From positions 806,001 through 870,000 of the forward strand of contig NZ_JASERL010000001.1 of the NCBI RefSeq assembly GCF_030766935.1: 64,000 bases of DNA, in the 5' to 3' direction. Under the pieces are notes generated by a model. The model ran no database searches and was not told the DNA's origin. It was given only the letters and a program-made list of their open reading frames with translations. The translations under genes were made by a program, and so were the position numbers. Below, piece by piece: positions 1 to 8,372 of the stretch (its first letter is position 1; each line of letters opens with the position of its first letter). The DNA is from Streptomyces sp. KL109B. Its GTDB lineage: Bacteria > Actinomycetota > Actinomycetes > Streptomycetales > Streptomycetaceae.

Positions 1-17
1 CGGCGGAACTCGACCTC

Positions 18-437
18 GTGGCCACGCCCGCGCCCCCCACGCCCGGCGGCCGCCGCTCCCGCCGCCGCGGCGGCGACAAGGGCGCGGTCACCCTCGAATT
101 CGCGGCGATGTTCCCGCTGGTCCTGGTCGTCCTCGCGCTGATGTGGCAGTGCGTCCTGTACGGCTACACGTACTCGTTGGCCGGCAACGCGGCGGACGAG
201 GCGGCGCGCGCGGCGACGTCGGCTGCCGCCGGGAGCGGTGACGGGGCGGGCGCCTGCGCCGCGGCGGGGCGCGAGCACCTGCCGTCGGCGTGGCAGGACG
301 CGGACATCAGCTGCGAGGAGGGCGAAACGGTAACCCGTGCCACGGTCCGGGTCGACGTCCCCCTCTTCTTCCCCGGCGTAGACCCCGGCTGGTCCGTCAC
401 CGGCGAAGCCGGCGCGGCAACGGAGGCCCAACGATGA
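18..437 (+). CDS. TadE-like pilus assembly protein (first copy)
   Basis: A 139-residue TadE-type minor pseudopilin. A short basic N-terminus (Arg-rich, residues 10-20) is followed by GAVTLEFAAMFPLVL, the typical GxxxxEFA entry into one membrane segment (about residues 22-48), then a small extracellular domain with two cysteines. TadE proteins are thought to be processed at the membrane and help assemble Flp pili. It starts at a GTG close to the window edge, so an upstream start cannot be excluded. Its TGA overlaps the ATG of the next TadE-like gene (ATGA), indicating translational coupling in the tad operon. The family call is secure; the exact role in the pilus is inferred. Confidence 0.82.
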   Translation: MATPAPPTPGGRRSRRRGGDKGAVTLEFAAMFPLVLVVLALMWQCVLYGYTYSLAGNAADEAARAATSAAAGSGDGAGACAAAGREHLPSAWQDADISCEEGETVTRATVRVDVPLFFPGVDPGWSVTGEAGAATEAQR

Positions 438-925
438 CATCGGCCGATCAAGCCCCGCCGGTTCGGGCAAATCAAGCCCCTCCGGTTCGGGTAAATCAAG
501 CCCCTCCGGCGATTGAGGAGCGGGGCCCGGGGCAGAGCCCCGCGACCGCAACCACCCCGACCCGCACCCCGAAGGGCGACCGCGGCGTCTCGATGCTGGA
601 ATTCGCCGGCTTCCTCCCCTTCCTCCTGGTCATCGGAATCGCCGCGATCCAACTCGGCCTCGTCGGCTACGCCGCCAACCAGGCAGGCTCCGCCGCCCGC
701 GCAGCGGCCCGCGCCGAATCCCTCACCCCGGGATCGGCCCAGGCGGCAGCCGCCGCCTCCACCAGCAAATGGCTGGAGCCCGACGCGCAACCCTCCGGCG
801 GCGGGGACACGGTGACGTACACCGTGACCGTCCACGTACGACCGATCATCCCGTTGTTCGGCGACGGCTGGTACATCCACCGCGAGGCGACGATGCCGAA
901 CGACCGTACAAACACAGGAAGTTGA
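434..925 (+). CDS. TadE-like pilus assembly protein (second copy) with repeat-derived N-terminus
   Basis: A 163-residue protein. Its C-terminal two thirds carry a TadE core: GDRGVSMLEFAGFLPFLLVIG begins a single membrane helix at about residue 50, followed by an Ala-rich periplasm-side domain. The first ~45 residues are unusual: an octapeptide like NQAPPVRV repeats, then PPAIEERGPGQSP. This segment is the translation of a Streptomyces intergenic-type repeat at 448-544, so the extension was probably acquired by repeat insertion. The ATG overlaps the stop of the upstream tadE gene. An alternative is that translation starts further in, but no better-placed ATG or GTG with a ribosome site was found. 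Confidence 0.78.
   Translation: MTSADQAPPVRANQAPPVRVNQAPPAIEERGPGQSPATATTPTRTPKGDRGVSMLEFAGFLPFLLVIGIAAIQLGLVGYAANQAGSAARAAARAESLTPGSAQAAAAASTSKWLEPDAQPSGGGDTVTYTVTVHVRPIIPLFGDGWYIHREATMPNDRTNTGS
448..544 (+). repeat. GC-rich repeat block inside a tadE gene (24-bp period)
   Basis: TCAAGCCCC occurs at 448, 472 and 496, an exact 24-bp period. The last unit continues into the full element seen elsewhere in the window (GGCGATTGAGGAGCGGGG followed by a CCGGGGC..GCCCCG hairpin). The period is a multiple of three, so the repeats stay in frame. Related blocks lie at 19231, 21627 and 34857. Confidence 0.9.
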
Positions 926-940
926 GGTGACGAGCCAGAG

Positions 941-2329
941 ATGAGCCTCCGCTCACGCGTGATCGCCACCCGCGACCCGTCCGGCACCGGCGCCGCCCCC
1001 GGCACCCCCACCCCGCCCGACCGCGACGAGGGCCTGGTCGCCGTCTACCGCACCAAGCTCCTCGAAGAGATCGACCTCGCCGAGATGTCCGCGCTCCCGG
1101 CAGCGGACCGCCGCGCCCGCCTGGAACGCGTACTCGGCCACATCATCAGCCGCGAAGGCCCGGTCCTCTCCTCCACGGAACGCACCCAGCTGATCCGCCG
1201 CGTCGTGGACGAGGCCCTCGGCCTCGGCATCCTCGAACCCCTCCTCGCGGACGCCTCGATCACCGAAATCATGGTGAACGGCCCGGACTCGATCTTCGTA
1301 GAGCGAGCCGGAAGGGTCGAACAACTCCCCCTCCGCTTCACCTCGTCCGAGCAACTCATGCAGACCATCGAACGCATCGTCTCGACCGTGAACCGCCGCG
1401 TCGACGAGTCGAACCCCATGGTCGACGCCCGCCTCCCCACCGGCGAACGCGTCAACGTGATCATCCCGCCGCTCTCCCTCACCGGCGCCACGCTCACCAT
1501 CCGCCGCTTCCCGCGCGCGTACAGCCTCACCGAACTCCTCGAACTCGGCTCGCTCGACGAACACATGCTGATGTTCCTCGCGGCCTGCGTCCGCGCCCGC
1601 TTCAACGTGATCGTCAGCGGCGGCACCGGCTCCGGCAAAACCACCCTCCTCAACGCCCTCTCGGCGCTGATCCCCGCCCACGAACGCATCATCACCATCG
1701 AGGACTCAGCGGAACTCCAACTGCAACAGGACCACGTCATCCGCCTCGAATCGCGCCCCGCGAACGTCGAGGGCAAGGGCCAGATCACCATCCGCGACCT
1801 GGTCCGCAACAGCCTGCGCATGCGCCCCGACCGCATCATCGTCGGCGAGGTCCGCGGCGGCGAGACCCTCGACATGCTGCAAGCCATGTCGACGGGCCAC
1901 GACGGCTCCCTCGCCACGGTCCACGCGAACACCGCCGAGGACGCCCTCACCCGCCTCCAGACCCTCGGCTCCATGTCCGAGGTCGACGTCCCCTTCGAGG
2001 CACTCCGCGACCAGATCAACTCCGCCGTCGACGTCCTCGTCCAACTCACCCGCGCCGCCGACGGCTCCCGCCGCATCACGGAGATCGCCCTGCTCATCTC
2101 CCACGGCCGCGAACAGTTCCGCATCGCGACGGTCACCCGCTTCGTCGCCCAGCCCTACGTATCCGGGGCCACGGACGCCGAGATCCGCCGCGTACACGGC
2201 TACTACGAACACCTCCCGCTGCCCCGCCCGATCGCCGACCGGATGAACGTGGCGGGGGAGGCGGTGCCACCGGCGTTCGGCGTCGTGGAGCAGGTGGACG
2301 CGCGCCAGACAAGGGAGGCCACAGGATGA
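941..2329 (+). CDS. cpaF: CpaF/TadA family type II/IV secretion ATPase
   Basis: A 462-residue hexameric ATPase that powers Flp pilus assembly at the cytoplasmic membrane. The N-terminal ~150 residues match the CpaF all-alpha region. The motor domain has Walker A GGTGSGKTT at about residues 226-235, the Asp box IITIEDSAEL, Walker B-like RMRPDRIIVGEVRGGE at about 292-308, and the His box TGHDGSLATVHANT. Length fits the family. The ATG has a weak purine-rich sequence (CCAGAG) just upstream. Its end overlaps the tadB start by 4 bp. It lies between tadE-like genes and tadB/tadC, so the motor role in the same pilus is firm. Confidence 0.95.
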   Translation: MSLRSRVIATRDPSGTGAAPGTPTPPDRDEGLVAVYRTKLLEEIDLAEMSALPAADRRARLERVLGHIISREGPVLSSTERTQLIRRVVDEALGLGILEPLLADASITEIMVNGPDSIFVERAGRVEQLPLRFTSSEQLMQTIERIVSTVNRRVDESNPMVDARLPTGERVNVIIPPLSLTGATLTIRRFPRAYSLTELLELGSLDEHMLMFLAACVRARFNVIVSGGTGSGKTTLLNALSALIPAHERIITIEDSAELQLQQDHVIRLESRPANVEGKGQITIRDLVRNSLRMRPDRIIVGEVRGGETLDMLQAMSTGHDGSLATVHANTAEDALTRLQTLGSMSEVDVPFEALRDQINSAVDVLVQLTRAADGSRRITEIALLISHGREQFRIATVTRFVAQPYVSGATDAEIRRVHGYYEHLPLPRPIADRMNVAGEAVPPAFGVVEQVDARQTREATG

Positions 2330-3282
2330 CACCCCCGACCCTCCTCGCGCTCGGTGCCACGCTCCTGGCCTGCATCTTCGCCATCGCGGCGGCCCACTCC
2401 CTCGCCTCGGGCCGGGCCCGCCGCCAGGACCTGGTCGACCGCCTGGACGCCTACCCGGCGGGCGGCGGCCCGGCCACCGGCACCGGCGGCACCCGCGCCC
2501 GCCGCTTCGCCGCCGTCGACCGCCGCCTGCGCCGCACCCGCCTGGGCCGCTCGGTGCACCTGCGCCTGTCGGCGACGGGCCTGGACCTGACGGCGGGCGA
2601 GTTCACGGTCTACGTAGCCGTGGTGGCAGCCGCCCTCTGGCTCCTGGCGGCATCGACCCTGGCCCCCTTCTTCGGCCCGATCGCCGCCCTCGTCGCCATC
2701 TACGGCGCCCTCATCTTCCTCAACTGGCAACGCCAGAAACGCATCGAGGCGTTCATCAACCAACTCCCCGACGTGGCCCGCCTCCTGGCGAACGCGACAG
2801 CGGCCGGCCTCGCCCTCCGTACGTCACTCGCCATGGCGGCAGAGGAGCTGGAAGCCCCCGCAGGCGAGGAACTCTCCCGCGTGGCCGACCAATTGGCCCT
2901 CGGCCGTTCCGTGGACGACGCCCTCGACGAACTCGCCACCCGCCTCCCCTCCCGCGAACTCATCGTCCTCGTCACGACGTTGGTCCTCTCGAACAAGGCG
3001 GGCGGCACGGTGGTCTCCTCCCTCCGCAACCTCACCAAGACGCTGGAGGACCGGAAGGAGACCCGCCGCGAAATCCGCACGATGCTCTCCGAGGTCAACG
3101 CGACGGCCTTCACCGTCCCCCTCCTCGGCCTCGGCTCCCTGATCCTGGTCAACGCCTCGAACGAAGGCGCCCTGGCCCGCGTGACGGACTCCGGCATCGG
3201 CCGCGCCCTCGTCCTCATCGCCCTCGCCCTCTACGGCATCGGCTTCTTCGTCATCCGCCGCCTCGGCCGAATCGAGGTGTGA
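2326..3282 (+). CDS. tadB: TadB, type II secretion system F-domain platform protein
   Basis: A 318-residue inner-membrane platform protein of the Tad pilus. Membrane segments are visible at the N-terminus (LLALGATLLACIFAIAAAH), around residues 85-135 (two segments) and at the C-terminus (two segments, ending RRLGRIEV). The cytoplasmic T2SSF domain between contains INQLPDVARLLANATAAGLALRTSL, typical of TadB. The start ATG overlaps the cpaF stop (ATGA), so the two are translationally coupled. TadB and TadC are thought to form the heteromeric base on which CpaF acts. Confidence 0.93.
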   Translation: MTPPTLLALGATLLACIFAIAAAHSLASGRARRQDLVDRLDAYPAGGGPATGTGGTRARRFAAVDRRLRRTRLGRSVHLRLSATGLDLTAGEFTVYVAVVAAALWLLAASTLAPFFGPIAALVAIYGALIFLNWQRQKRIEAFINQLPDVARLLANATAAGLALRTSLAMAAEELEAPAGEELSRVADQLALGRSVDDALDELATRLPSRELIVLVTTLVLSNKAGGTVVSSLRNLTKTLEDRKETRREIRTMLSEVNATAFTVPLLGLGSLILVNASNEGALARVTDSGIGRALVLIALALYGIGFFVIRRLGRIEV

Positions 3283-3289
3283 CCCCACG

Positions 3290-4192
3290 ATGTCGACAAC
3301 CATGCTGGGCCTCCTCCTCGCAGCCCTGGCGGGCTTGGCCGTCCTGGGCATCTTCACCGGCATCCGCATGTACCGCGCGGACGCCAGGGTCCCCAGCGAC
3401 CTGGCCCTCGCCCTGGAAGTGGGCGCCACCCGCGTCTCGACGACCGGCTCGGCGGTCGACCGCATCGGCATCCGCTTCGCCCCCCTGATCCTCCGCCTGA
3501 TGGGCCCACGCCGCGTCGACGCGAAACGCCGGAAGATCGACATGGCGGGCAACCCCGGCGGCCTGACGATCGACCGCTACGCCGCACGCCGAGCGGTCTA
3601 CGGCGCCTTCGGCCTGCTGATGTCCCTGGTCTTCCTCTCCGCCGACAGCCCCCTCTTCGCCCTCCTGACCCTCGCCTTCGGCGCACTGGCCGCGGACGCG
3701 CTCATCTGGCAAGCAGTCCGCGAACGCAAAGAGGTCATCGACCGCACCCTCCCCGACTTCCTCGACGTCCTCGCCGTCGTCGTCTCGGCGGGCCTCGGCT
3801 TCCGCCAGGCCCTCGACCGCGTATCGGAAAAATACGAAGGCCCCTGGGCCGACGAACTCCGCATCACCCTCCGCCAGATGGACATGGGCGTCCCCCGCCG
3901 CCAGGCCTTCGACGAACTCCGCCGCCGCAACGCGTCGGAACAGGTCGCCCAATTCGTCTCGGCACTCCAACAGGGCGAGGAACTCGGCTCCCCCATCGCG
4001 GACACCCTCATCCAACTCGCCACGGACATGCGCCGCACCGACGCCCAGAACTCGCGTCGCCGCGCGGCAAAGACGATCCCGAAGGCGACGATGGTGACGC
4101 TGGTCTTCATGCTTCCCGCGACGATGATCCTCATCGCCACGGGCATGTTCCTTGGTTCAGGCACGAACTTCGGCTCAATTCTGGGCCGTTGA
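3290..4192 (+). CDS. tadC: TadC, type II secretion system F-domain platform protein
   Basis: A 300-residue partner of TadB. An N-terminal membrane helix (MLGLLLAALAGLAVLGIFTG) is followed by a pair of helices near residues 105-140, a cytoplasmic F domain with TLPDFLDVLAVVVSAGLGFRQAL and RAAKTIPKATMVTLVFMLP, and a final membrane segment. It begins 7 bp after tadB. The gap after it (4193-4370) holds no gene; it is less GC-rich than the genes and probably carries the promoter for the separate flp unit. Confidence 0.93.
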   Translation: MSTTMLGLLLAALAGLAVLGIFTGIRMYRADARVPSDLALALEVGATRVSTTGSAVDRIGIRFAPLILRLMGPRRVDAKRRKIDMAGNPGGLTIDRYAARRAVYGAFGLLMSLVFLSADSPLFALLTLAFGALAADALIWQAVRERKEVIDRTLPDFLDVLAVVVSAGLGFRQALDRVSEKYEGPWADELRITLRQMDMGVPRRQAFDELRRRNASEQVAQFVSALQQGEELGSPIADTLIQLATDMRRTDAQNSRRRAAKTIPKATMVTLVFMLPATMILIATGMFLGSGTNFGSILGR

Positions 4193-4370
4193 GGCGTACG
4201 GGACGGAGGGTGGGCAGCGATGACGACGAGACCAACCCGACGACAACTTCCGGTCAAGCGCGCCCCGTTACTTGGCGAATCCGGGTGCAGAGGGTTGCGC
4301 TGCACGTACGTTGCGTGTGTTGATTTGGTTGCCTTGGCGAGAGTGTCGGAAGTGGTGAAAGGGGGATCCT

Positions 4371-4583
4371 GTGATCAGGGACAAATTGCTCGGGGTGTGG
4401 GTGGCGTGGACCAACGCGGTGGGGGAGCGGGTTCGGCGGGATTCGGGGGCCGGGTTCGTGGAGTATGCCGGGTTGATGATTTTGATCGCGGGCATCTTCG
4501 TGATGATCGACCAGTTGGGCTTGGACGGAAAGATCTCCACGGCCATCGGCAATGCGGTGAACGACGTCACCGGCGCCGGCTGA
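4371..4583 (+). CDS. Flp-type pilin, 70 residues
   Basis: A small pilin subunit. The sequence has a basic head (KLLGVWVAWTNAVGERVRRD), then SGAGFVEYAGLMILIAGIFVMI, the hydrophobic pilin segment with the conserved Glu-Tyr pair (VEYA) found after the processing site of Flp pilins, then a short tail. The expected cleavage is before the GxxxxEY helix by a TadV-type prepilin peptidase, which is not encoded in this window. A GTG start is preceded by AAAGGGGG at good spacing. This is likely the main structural subunit of the pilus built by the upstream genes. Confidence 0.85.
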   Translation: MIRDKLLGVWVAWTNAVGERVRRDSGAGFVEYAGLMILIAGIFVMIDQLGLDGKISTAIGNAVNDVTGAG

Positions 4584-5191
4584 GCCCTCGTCGGCTGAGC
4601 GGTGACCGTGGCTCCACGCTGCCGATCTATATCTGGCTCACCGGGATTCTGCTCTTTGCTGGGTTCGCCTTCTTCGCCTTCGCTCAAGCGGCGTCCGCTC
4701 GAAACGGAGCCCAATCTGCGGCCGATGCAGCAGCGTTGGCGGCGGTGCAGTCTGATCGGGATGAACTGATGCAGGGCCTGGGCGAAGCACTCGTGAACGG
4801 CGACGAGAACTGGCTGGACTGGCTGGACGGTATGGATCCCAAAGGCGACACGGCGCTGACTGCTGCTCAGAGGCTGGCCGCAGCCAACGACGCCAAGGTC
4901 GTGTCCGGCCCGACCGCCACGGAGGTCAATGGCCATCCGGGGTACTGGGTCGAAGTGGAAACGCTCCACACCGTCGGCGACACGATCGTCCCTGGCACCG
5001 AGAATCGGCGGGCGAAGGCGCACGCCACGGCGGTGATACAGCCACGGTGCGACATCCCTCTGGACGCCGATCCGGAAAAGTCCCTCCAGCTCATCTGCGA
5101 TGGAGGGACGTTGGACTTCGACCCCGACGACTTCGACCTTGACGACCTGCCGGACGCGTCCGACCTGTTCGCCGTCCGCCTGGCCGACTGA
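4580..5191 (+). CDS. TadG-like pilus protein; start codon unresolved
   Basis: The translated segment from about 4601 reads GDRGSTLPIYIWLTGILLFAGFAFF..., a TadG/TadE-like membrane anchor followed by QAASARNGAQSAADAAALAA, the motif typical of actinobacterial Tad minor pilins, and an acidic C-terminus (DFDPDDFDLDDLPDAS). The reading frame is open far upstream, but no ATG, GTG or TTG lies between the flp stop and the conserved part. Options are a CTG start at 4580 (overlapping the flp TGA) or 4595, or GTG codons at 4397/4406 inside flp. I placed the start at 4580; the 5' end is uncertain. Base composition is less GC-biased than in cpaF-tadC. Confidence 0.7.
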   Translation: MSPRRLSGDRGSTLPIYIWLTGILLFAGFAFFAFAQAASARNGAQSAADAAALAAVQSDRDELMQGLGEALVNGDENWLDWLDGMDPKGDTALTAAQRLAAANDAKVVSGPTATEVNGHPGYWVEVETLHTVGDTIVPGTENRRAKAHATAVIQPRCDIPLDADPEKSLQLICDGGTLDFDPDDFDLDDLPDASDLFAVRLAD

Positions 5192-5212
5192 CGAGAGAGG
5201 CAAGCCGCAGCG

Positions 5213-5800
5213 ATGAACTTTCGGCGTACGAAGACCCCCCGCCGGGCTCTGGCCGCAGCGGCGCTCGCGACGGGTTTGGTCCTGTCCGTGTCCAGCTGCG
5301 GAGGCGACGGCGATAAGAATGAGGGCGATGCTGCGAAGTCCTCGGCGCCGGCGCAGCGGGGCAGCGAAGACAAGTCGGAGTCCTCGACGCCTGCGACGGG
5401 TAAGCCGCTGACCGAGGTGAAGAGCAACGGCATCACCCTCACGGTTACGTCGATCACGCGTGACCAGGGCGGCTTCCTCAATGTCACCGGCAGCGTCACC
5501 AACGGGACTTCCGGCATCTGGCTAGCCAACGGGTGGAAGAGCGAGGAGACCGAGCTGCGCACTAATGGCGGTTCCATGGCCGGCGCCAGCGTCGTCGACC
5601 AGGAAGGCAAGAAGAAGTACCTGGTCCTCCGCGACACCGAGGGCCGCTGCCTCTGCACGAAATTCGAGGGCGGCATCGACCAGGGCAAGACCGCCGACTG
5701 GTTCGCCCAATTCCCCGCCCCACCCGAGGGCACGAAATCCGTCCAGTTCCAGGTCCCCACCATGCCCCCGGCCCAACTCACCATCACCGAGGGTGAGTAA
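5213..5800 (+). CDS. Putative lipoprotein of the tad locus
   Basis: A 195-residue protein with a lipoprotein signal: basic MNFRRTKTPRR, a hydrophobic stretch, and a lipobox LSVSSC with the lipidated Cys at about residue 29. A low-complexity Ser/Glu/Lys linker follows, then a beta-rich domain (ITLTVTSITRDQGGFLNVTGSVTNGTS) like extracytoplasmic Ig-like lipoproteins. I do not recognise a defined family. It sits between the TadG-like gene and the OmpA-domain gene, only 2 bp before the latter, so it is likely co-transcribed and may act at the outer face of the pilus machinery. Confidence 0.8.
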   Translation: MNFRRTKTPRRALAAAALATGLVLSVSSCGGDGDKNEGDAAKSSAPAQRGSEDKSESSTPATGKPLTEVKSNGITLTVTSITRDQGGFLNVTGSVTNGTSGIWLANGWKSEETELRTNGGSMAGASVVDQEGKKKYLVLRDTEGRCLCTKFEGGIDQGKTADWFAQFPAPPEGTKSVQFQVPTMPPAQLTITEGE

Positions 5801-5802
5801 CG

Positions 5803-6423
5803 ATGCCCCGCCGCCACCGAACCACCACGGTCCTCGCCGCCGCGACAACCTTCCTGCTCACCACGGGAGTGGCAGTCGCCGACGACGACCCCACCGGCGC
5901 CCCGCCCGGCAGCACCAGCACCTCCCCGCCCCCCTCCGTGGACGCCAACAGCCCCGGCCTGAAACTCGCCGACGGCGCCACGCTCGCGCCCGCCAAGGTC
6001 CTGGACATCAAGTCGGTCGTGGAGGACCTCTCCGGCGACGAACGCCGCACGGACACCAACGAGGACGTGACGTTCGCCCTCCAGGCCGAGGTCCTCTTCC
6101 CGAAGGACAGCGCCAAGCTGAATCCGGACGCGAAGTCCCGGATCCAGGCCATCGCGGACGAGATCGAGAACCAGAAGGCAAGCTCGGTCCGCGTCTTCGG
6201 CTTCACCGACAACCTGGGCTCGTACGCCCACGGCCTCAAGCTCTCCAAGAACCGCGCGGAATCCGTCCACGACGCCCTGACGGCAGCGCTCGGCGCGCAG
6301 GGCGGCAACATCACGTTCCAGGTCCGCGGCTACAGCGAGGACTACCCGATCGCGGACAACGGCACGGAACAGGGCCGCAAAAAGAACCGCAGGGTCGAGG
6401 TCTCCCTCCCGAAGTCCGACTGA
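5803..6423 (+). CDS. Secreted OmpA-family (peptidoglycan-binding) protein
   Basis: A 206-residue exported protein. A Sec signal peptide (MPRRHRTTTVLAAATTFLLTTGVAVA) is followed by a Pro/Ser linker and an OmpA C-terminal domain over about residues 95-203. The domain has VLFPKDSAKLNPDAKSRIQ, VRVFGFTDN and NRAESVHDAL, with the final GRKKNRRVEVSL block characteristic of the OmpA/MotB fold. OmpA domains bind peptidoglycan peptides; here it probably anchors the Tad apparatus to the wall, though that is inferred from position. It is followed by a strong inverted repeat at 6441. Confidence 0.88.
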   Translation: MPRRHRTTTVLAAATTFLLTTGVAVADDDPTGAPPGSTSTSPPPSVDANSPGLKLADGATLAPAKVLDIKSVVEDLSGDERRTDTNEDVTFALQAEVLFPKDSAKLNPDAKSRIQAIADEIENQKASSVRVFGFTDNLGSYAHGLKLSKNRAESVHDALTAALGAQGGNITFQVRGYSEDYPIADNGTEQGRKKNRRVEVSLPKSD

Positions 6424-6440
6424 CCCCGCCGCGCACCCGG

Positions 6441-6485
6441 ACTGTGACGGCAAACGCCAACTGGGCTGGTGTTTGCGGTCACAGT
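6441..6485. terminator. Inverted repeat, probable bidirectional terminator
   Basis: ACTGTGAC...GCAAAC..CCA pairs with TGG..GTTTGC..GTCACAGT around a short loop. It sits 18 bp past the OmpA-domain stop and just outside the possible minus-strand gene ending at 6491, as expected for a shared terminator between convergent genes. There is no T-run. Confidence 0.7.
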
Positions 6486-6490
6486 CACCG

Positions 6491-6697
6491 TCACCGCGTC
6501 AACTTCACGACCAACGTCGCCAGATCCGCCAGAAACTGCAACCACGGCCGAACCCTCTCCGCCCGCCGCCCGAAACGCCCGCCCCAGCCACGCCGCCCGC
6601 CCCGCTCCGGCGGAGCGGCCCCGCGGCGCCGAGCCCGGTCGCGTACGCGCTGCAAGGCCTCGATCCGCGCCGTCCCGATCCGTTTACGTCGCCTCAT
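6491..6697 (-). CDS. Possible small basic protein, 68 residues
   Basis: An Arg-rich small reading frame (MRRRKRIGTARIEALQRVRDRARRRG...) ending in a more hydrophobic FLADLATLVVKLTR. I recognise no family. Evidence that it may be real: it stops right beside the inverted repeat at 6441-6485, which would serve as its terminator, and no other gene explains this interval. Evidence against: Arg-rich composition is common in chance frames of high-GC DNA, and no strong ribosome site was identified. It follows the P450 gene in the same direction after a 186-bp gap containing a tandem repeat. Confidence 0.35.
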   Translation of the reverse strand: MRRRKRIGTARIEALQRVRDRARRRGAAPPERGGRRGWGGRFGRRAERVRPWLQFLADLATLVVKLTR

Positions 6698-6769
6698 ACG
6701 GCGACGCTACCGACCGCGAACTCCCGTATCCATTGCGGAAGTTCGCCAAAGAGGGCACCCCTCCATTGT

Positions 6770-6849
6770 CGGCACCGCCACAACTCGGCACCGCCACAAC
6801 TCGGCACCGCCACAACTCGGCACCGCCACAACTCGGCACCGCCACAACT
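6770..6849 (+). repeat. Five perfect tandem copies of a 16-bp unit
   Basis: The unit CGGCACCGCCACAACT is repeated five times without error in the gap between the P450 stop (6884) and the small frame at 6491-6697. No coding frame or known element explains it. Confidence 0.97.
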
Positions 6850-6883
6850 CGGTCGCGCGCTCAGCTCACGTGACTCGCCCCGC

Positions 6884-8185
6884 TCACCCCACGTGCACCG
6901 GCAGGCGGTCCACTCCGTACACGATCGACAGCTTCCGGAACTCCAGCTCGGACGGCTCCACGGCCAGCCTCAACTCCGGGAACCTCCGCACCAGTTGCGG
7001 GAACGCCGCCCGCAGCTCCATCTTGCCAAGCTCCGCGCCGATACAGCGGTGGATGCCGTAGCCGAAGGCCAGGTGGGAGGACGTGGGCGGGCGGGAGGGG
7101 AGGAACTCGTCCATGTCGTCGCCCAGCCGTGGATCGCGGTCCGCCGCGCTCAGGGACACGATCACTATGTCGCCCGCGGCCAGCGGTACGCCGCCGATCT
7201 CGATGTCCTCGCGCGCGAAGCGCGGGAAGGCCGTCTGGACGACCGTGAGGTGACGCAGCAGCTCGTCCACGAACGGGGCCGCGACCGTCGCCGGGTCCTC
7301 CGCGTCGCGCAGCGCCGTGAAGTGCTCGCGGTCCTTGAGCATGATCATGGTGCCGAGGGCGATCATGCTCGCCGTCGTCTCCAGGCCACCGGTCAGGACG
7401 CCGTCCGCGAGGCCGGTCAGCTCCTCGTCCGTGATGTTGTCGCCGTGCTCGCGCACCAGCATGCCGAGCAGGCCCTCGCCGGGGTTGGCGCGCTGCTCCG
7501 CGACGACGCCGCGCAGGTAGTCGAGGGACTGTGACACCGCGCCGAAGGAGGCCCCGGCCCCGCCCAGCACGTCGAAGCGGGCCACCGAGAACTGCTGGAA
7601 CGCGTCCCGCTCCTCGTACGGGACACCCAGCAGCTCGCAGATGACCAGCGCGGGGACCGGCATCGCGAAGTGCTCGACGAAGTCGGCCGTGCCGTCGGGC
7701 GACTCGCGGGCCGCCTTCTCCAGCTGGGCGAGCTGCTCCTCAATGATCGAGTGGATGCGCGGGGTGAGCCGGGACAGGCGGCGCATGGTGAATTCGGGGG
7801 TGAGGAGGCGGCGTAGCCGCGTGTGGTCGGGCGGGTCGCAGAAGCCGAGGCCGCCGGGGTTGTGCTCGGCCTCGGCGCCGCCCACCCCCACCAGATTGCG
7901 GAAGTCGTTGCTGAACGCCTTCGCGTTGCCGAGGACCTCCTTGGCCTCGTCGTAGCCTGACACCAGCCACACCGTCATGCCGGGGATCGGCAGCTTGCTG
8001 ACGGGCTCGCGGTCGCGCAGCGCGCCGATCTCGGGGACCGGGTCGACGCCCTCGCGGCGCAGCGGCAGCAGCGCGGCGTCGGGGAGTTTCGACAGCACCG
8101 ACAGGTCGAGGCCGGTTCCCTTCTTGCGCAGCCGGGAGAAGTAGAGGCGGGTCAGCCAGGTCGCTATCGCGGAACGTACGGACAT
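6884..8185 (-). CDS. Cytochrome P450
   Basis: A 433-residue class I-type soluble bacterial P450. The heme-ligand loop FGYGIHRCIG (Cys at about residue 381) is clear; the I-helix has GGLETTAS, giving the acid-Thr pair used for O2 activation, and the K-helix ExxR is ELLR. Substrate is unknown; it needs ferredoxin and reductase partners that are not encoded nearby. It diverges from the methyltransferase gene at 8373, with about 190 bp between, so the two could share a regulatory region. Full family length and no visible defect. Confidence 0.95.
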   Translation of the reverse strand: MSVRSAIATWLTRLYFSRLRKKGTGLDLSVLSKLPDAALLPLRREGVDPVPEIGALRDREPVSKLPIPGMTVWLVSGYDEAKEVLGNAKAFSNDFRNLVGVGGAEAEHNPGGLGFCDPPDHTRLRRLLTPEFTMRRLSRLTPRIHSIIEEQLAQLEKAARESPDGTADFVEHFAMPVPALVICELLGVPYEERDAFQQFSVARFDVLGGAGASFGAVSQSLDYLRGVVAEQRANPGEGLLGMLVREHGDNITDEELTGLADGVLTGGLETTASMIALGTMIMLKDREHFTALRDAEDPATVAAPFVDELLRHLTVVQTAFPRFAREDIEIGGVPLAAGDIVIVSLSAADRDPRLGDDMDEFLPSRPPTSSHLAFGYGIHRCIGAELGKMELRAAFPQLVRRFPELRLAVEPSELEFRKLSIVYGVDRLPVHVG

Positions 8186-8372
8186 GTGCTCGCATTTCTG
8201 CGGTGAGGCGGTAGGACGGACGGGCCTGATACGGGTGTGGGTGGTGGGGAGAACGCCAAGGGTACGTGCGATCCCCCTGTTCTACGGAAGAGGGGCAGCC
8301 CCCCACCGCACCCTGGTGCTACCCCTAGGGCAGGGAAAAAGCGGCTGAACCGGGCGGTCGGCGGCTGAGACC

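Noticed and set aside
6770..6849. Possible CRISPR array
   Set aside because: Units are contiguous 16-bp copies with no spacers and no cas genes.
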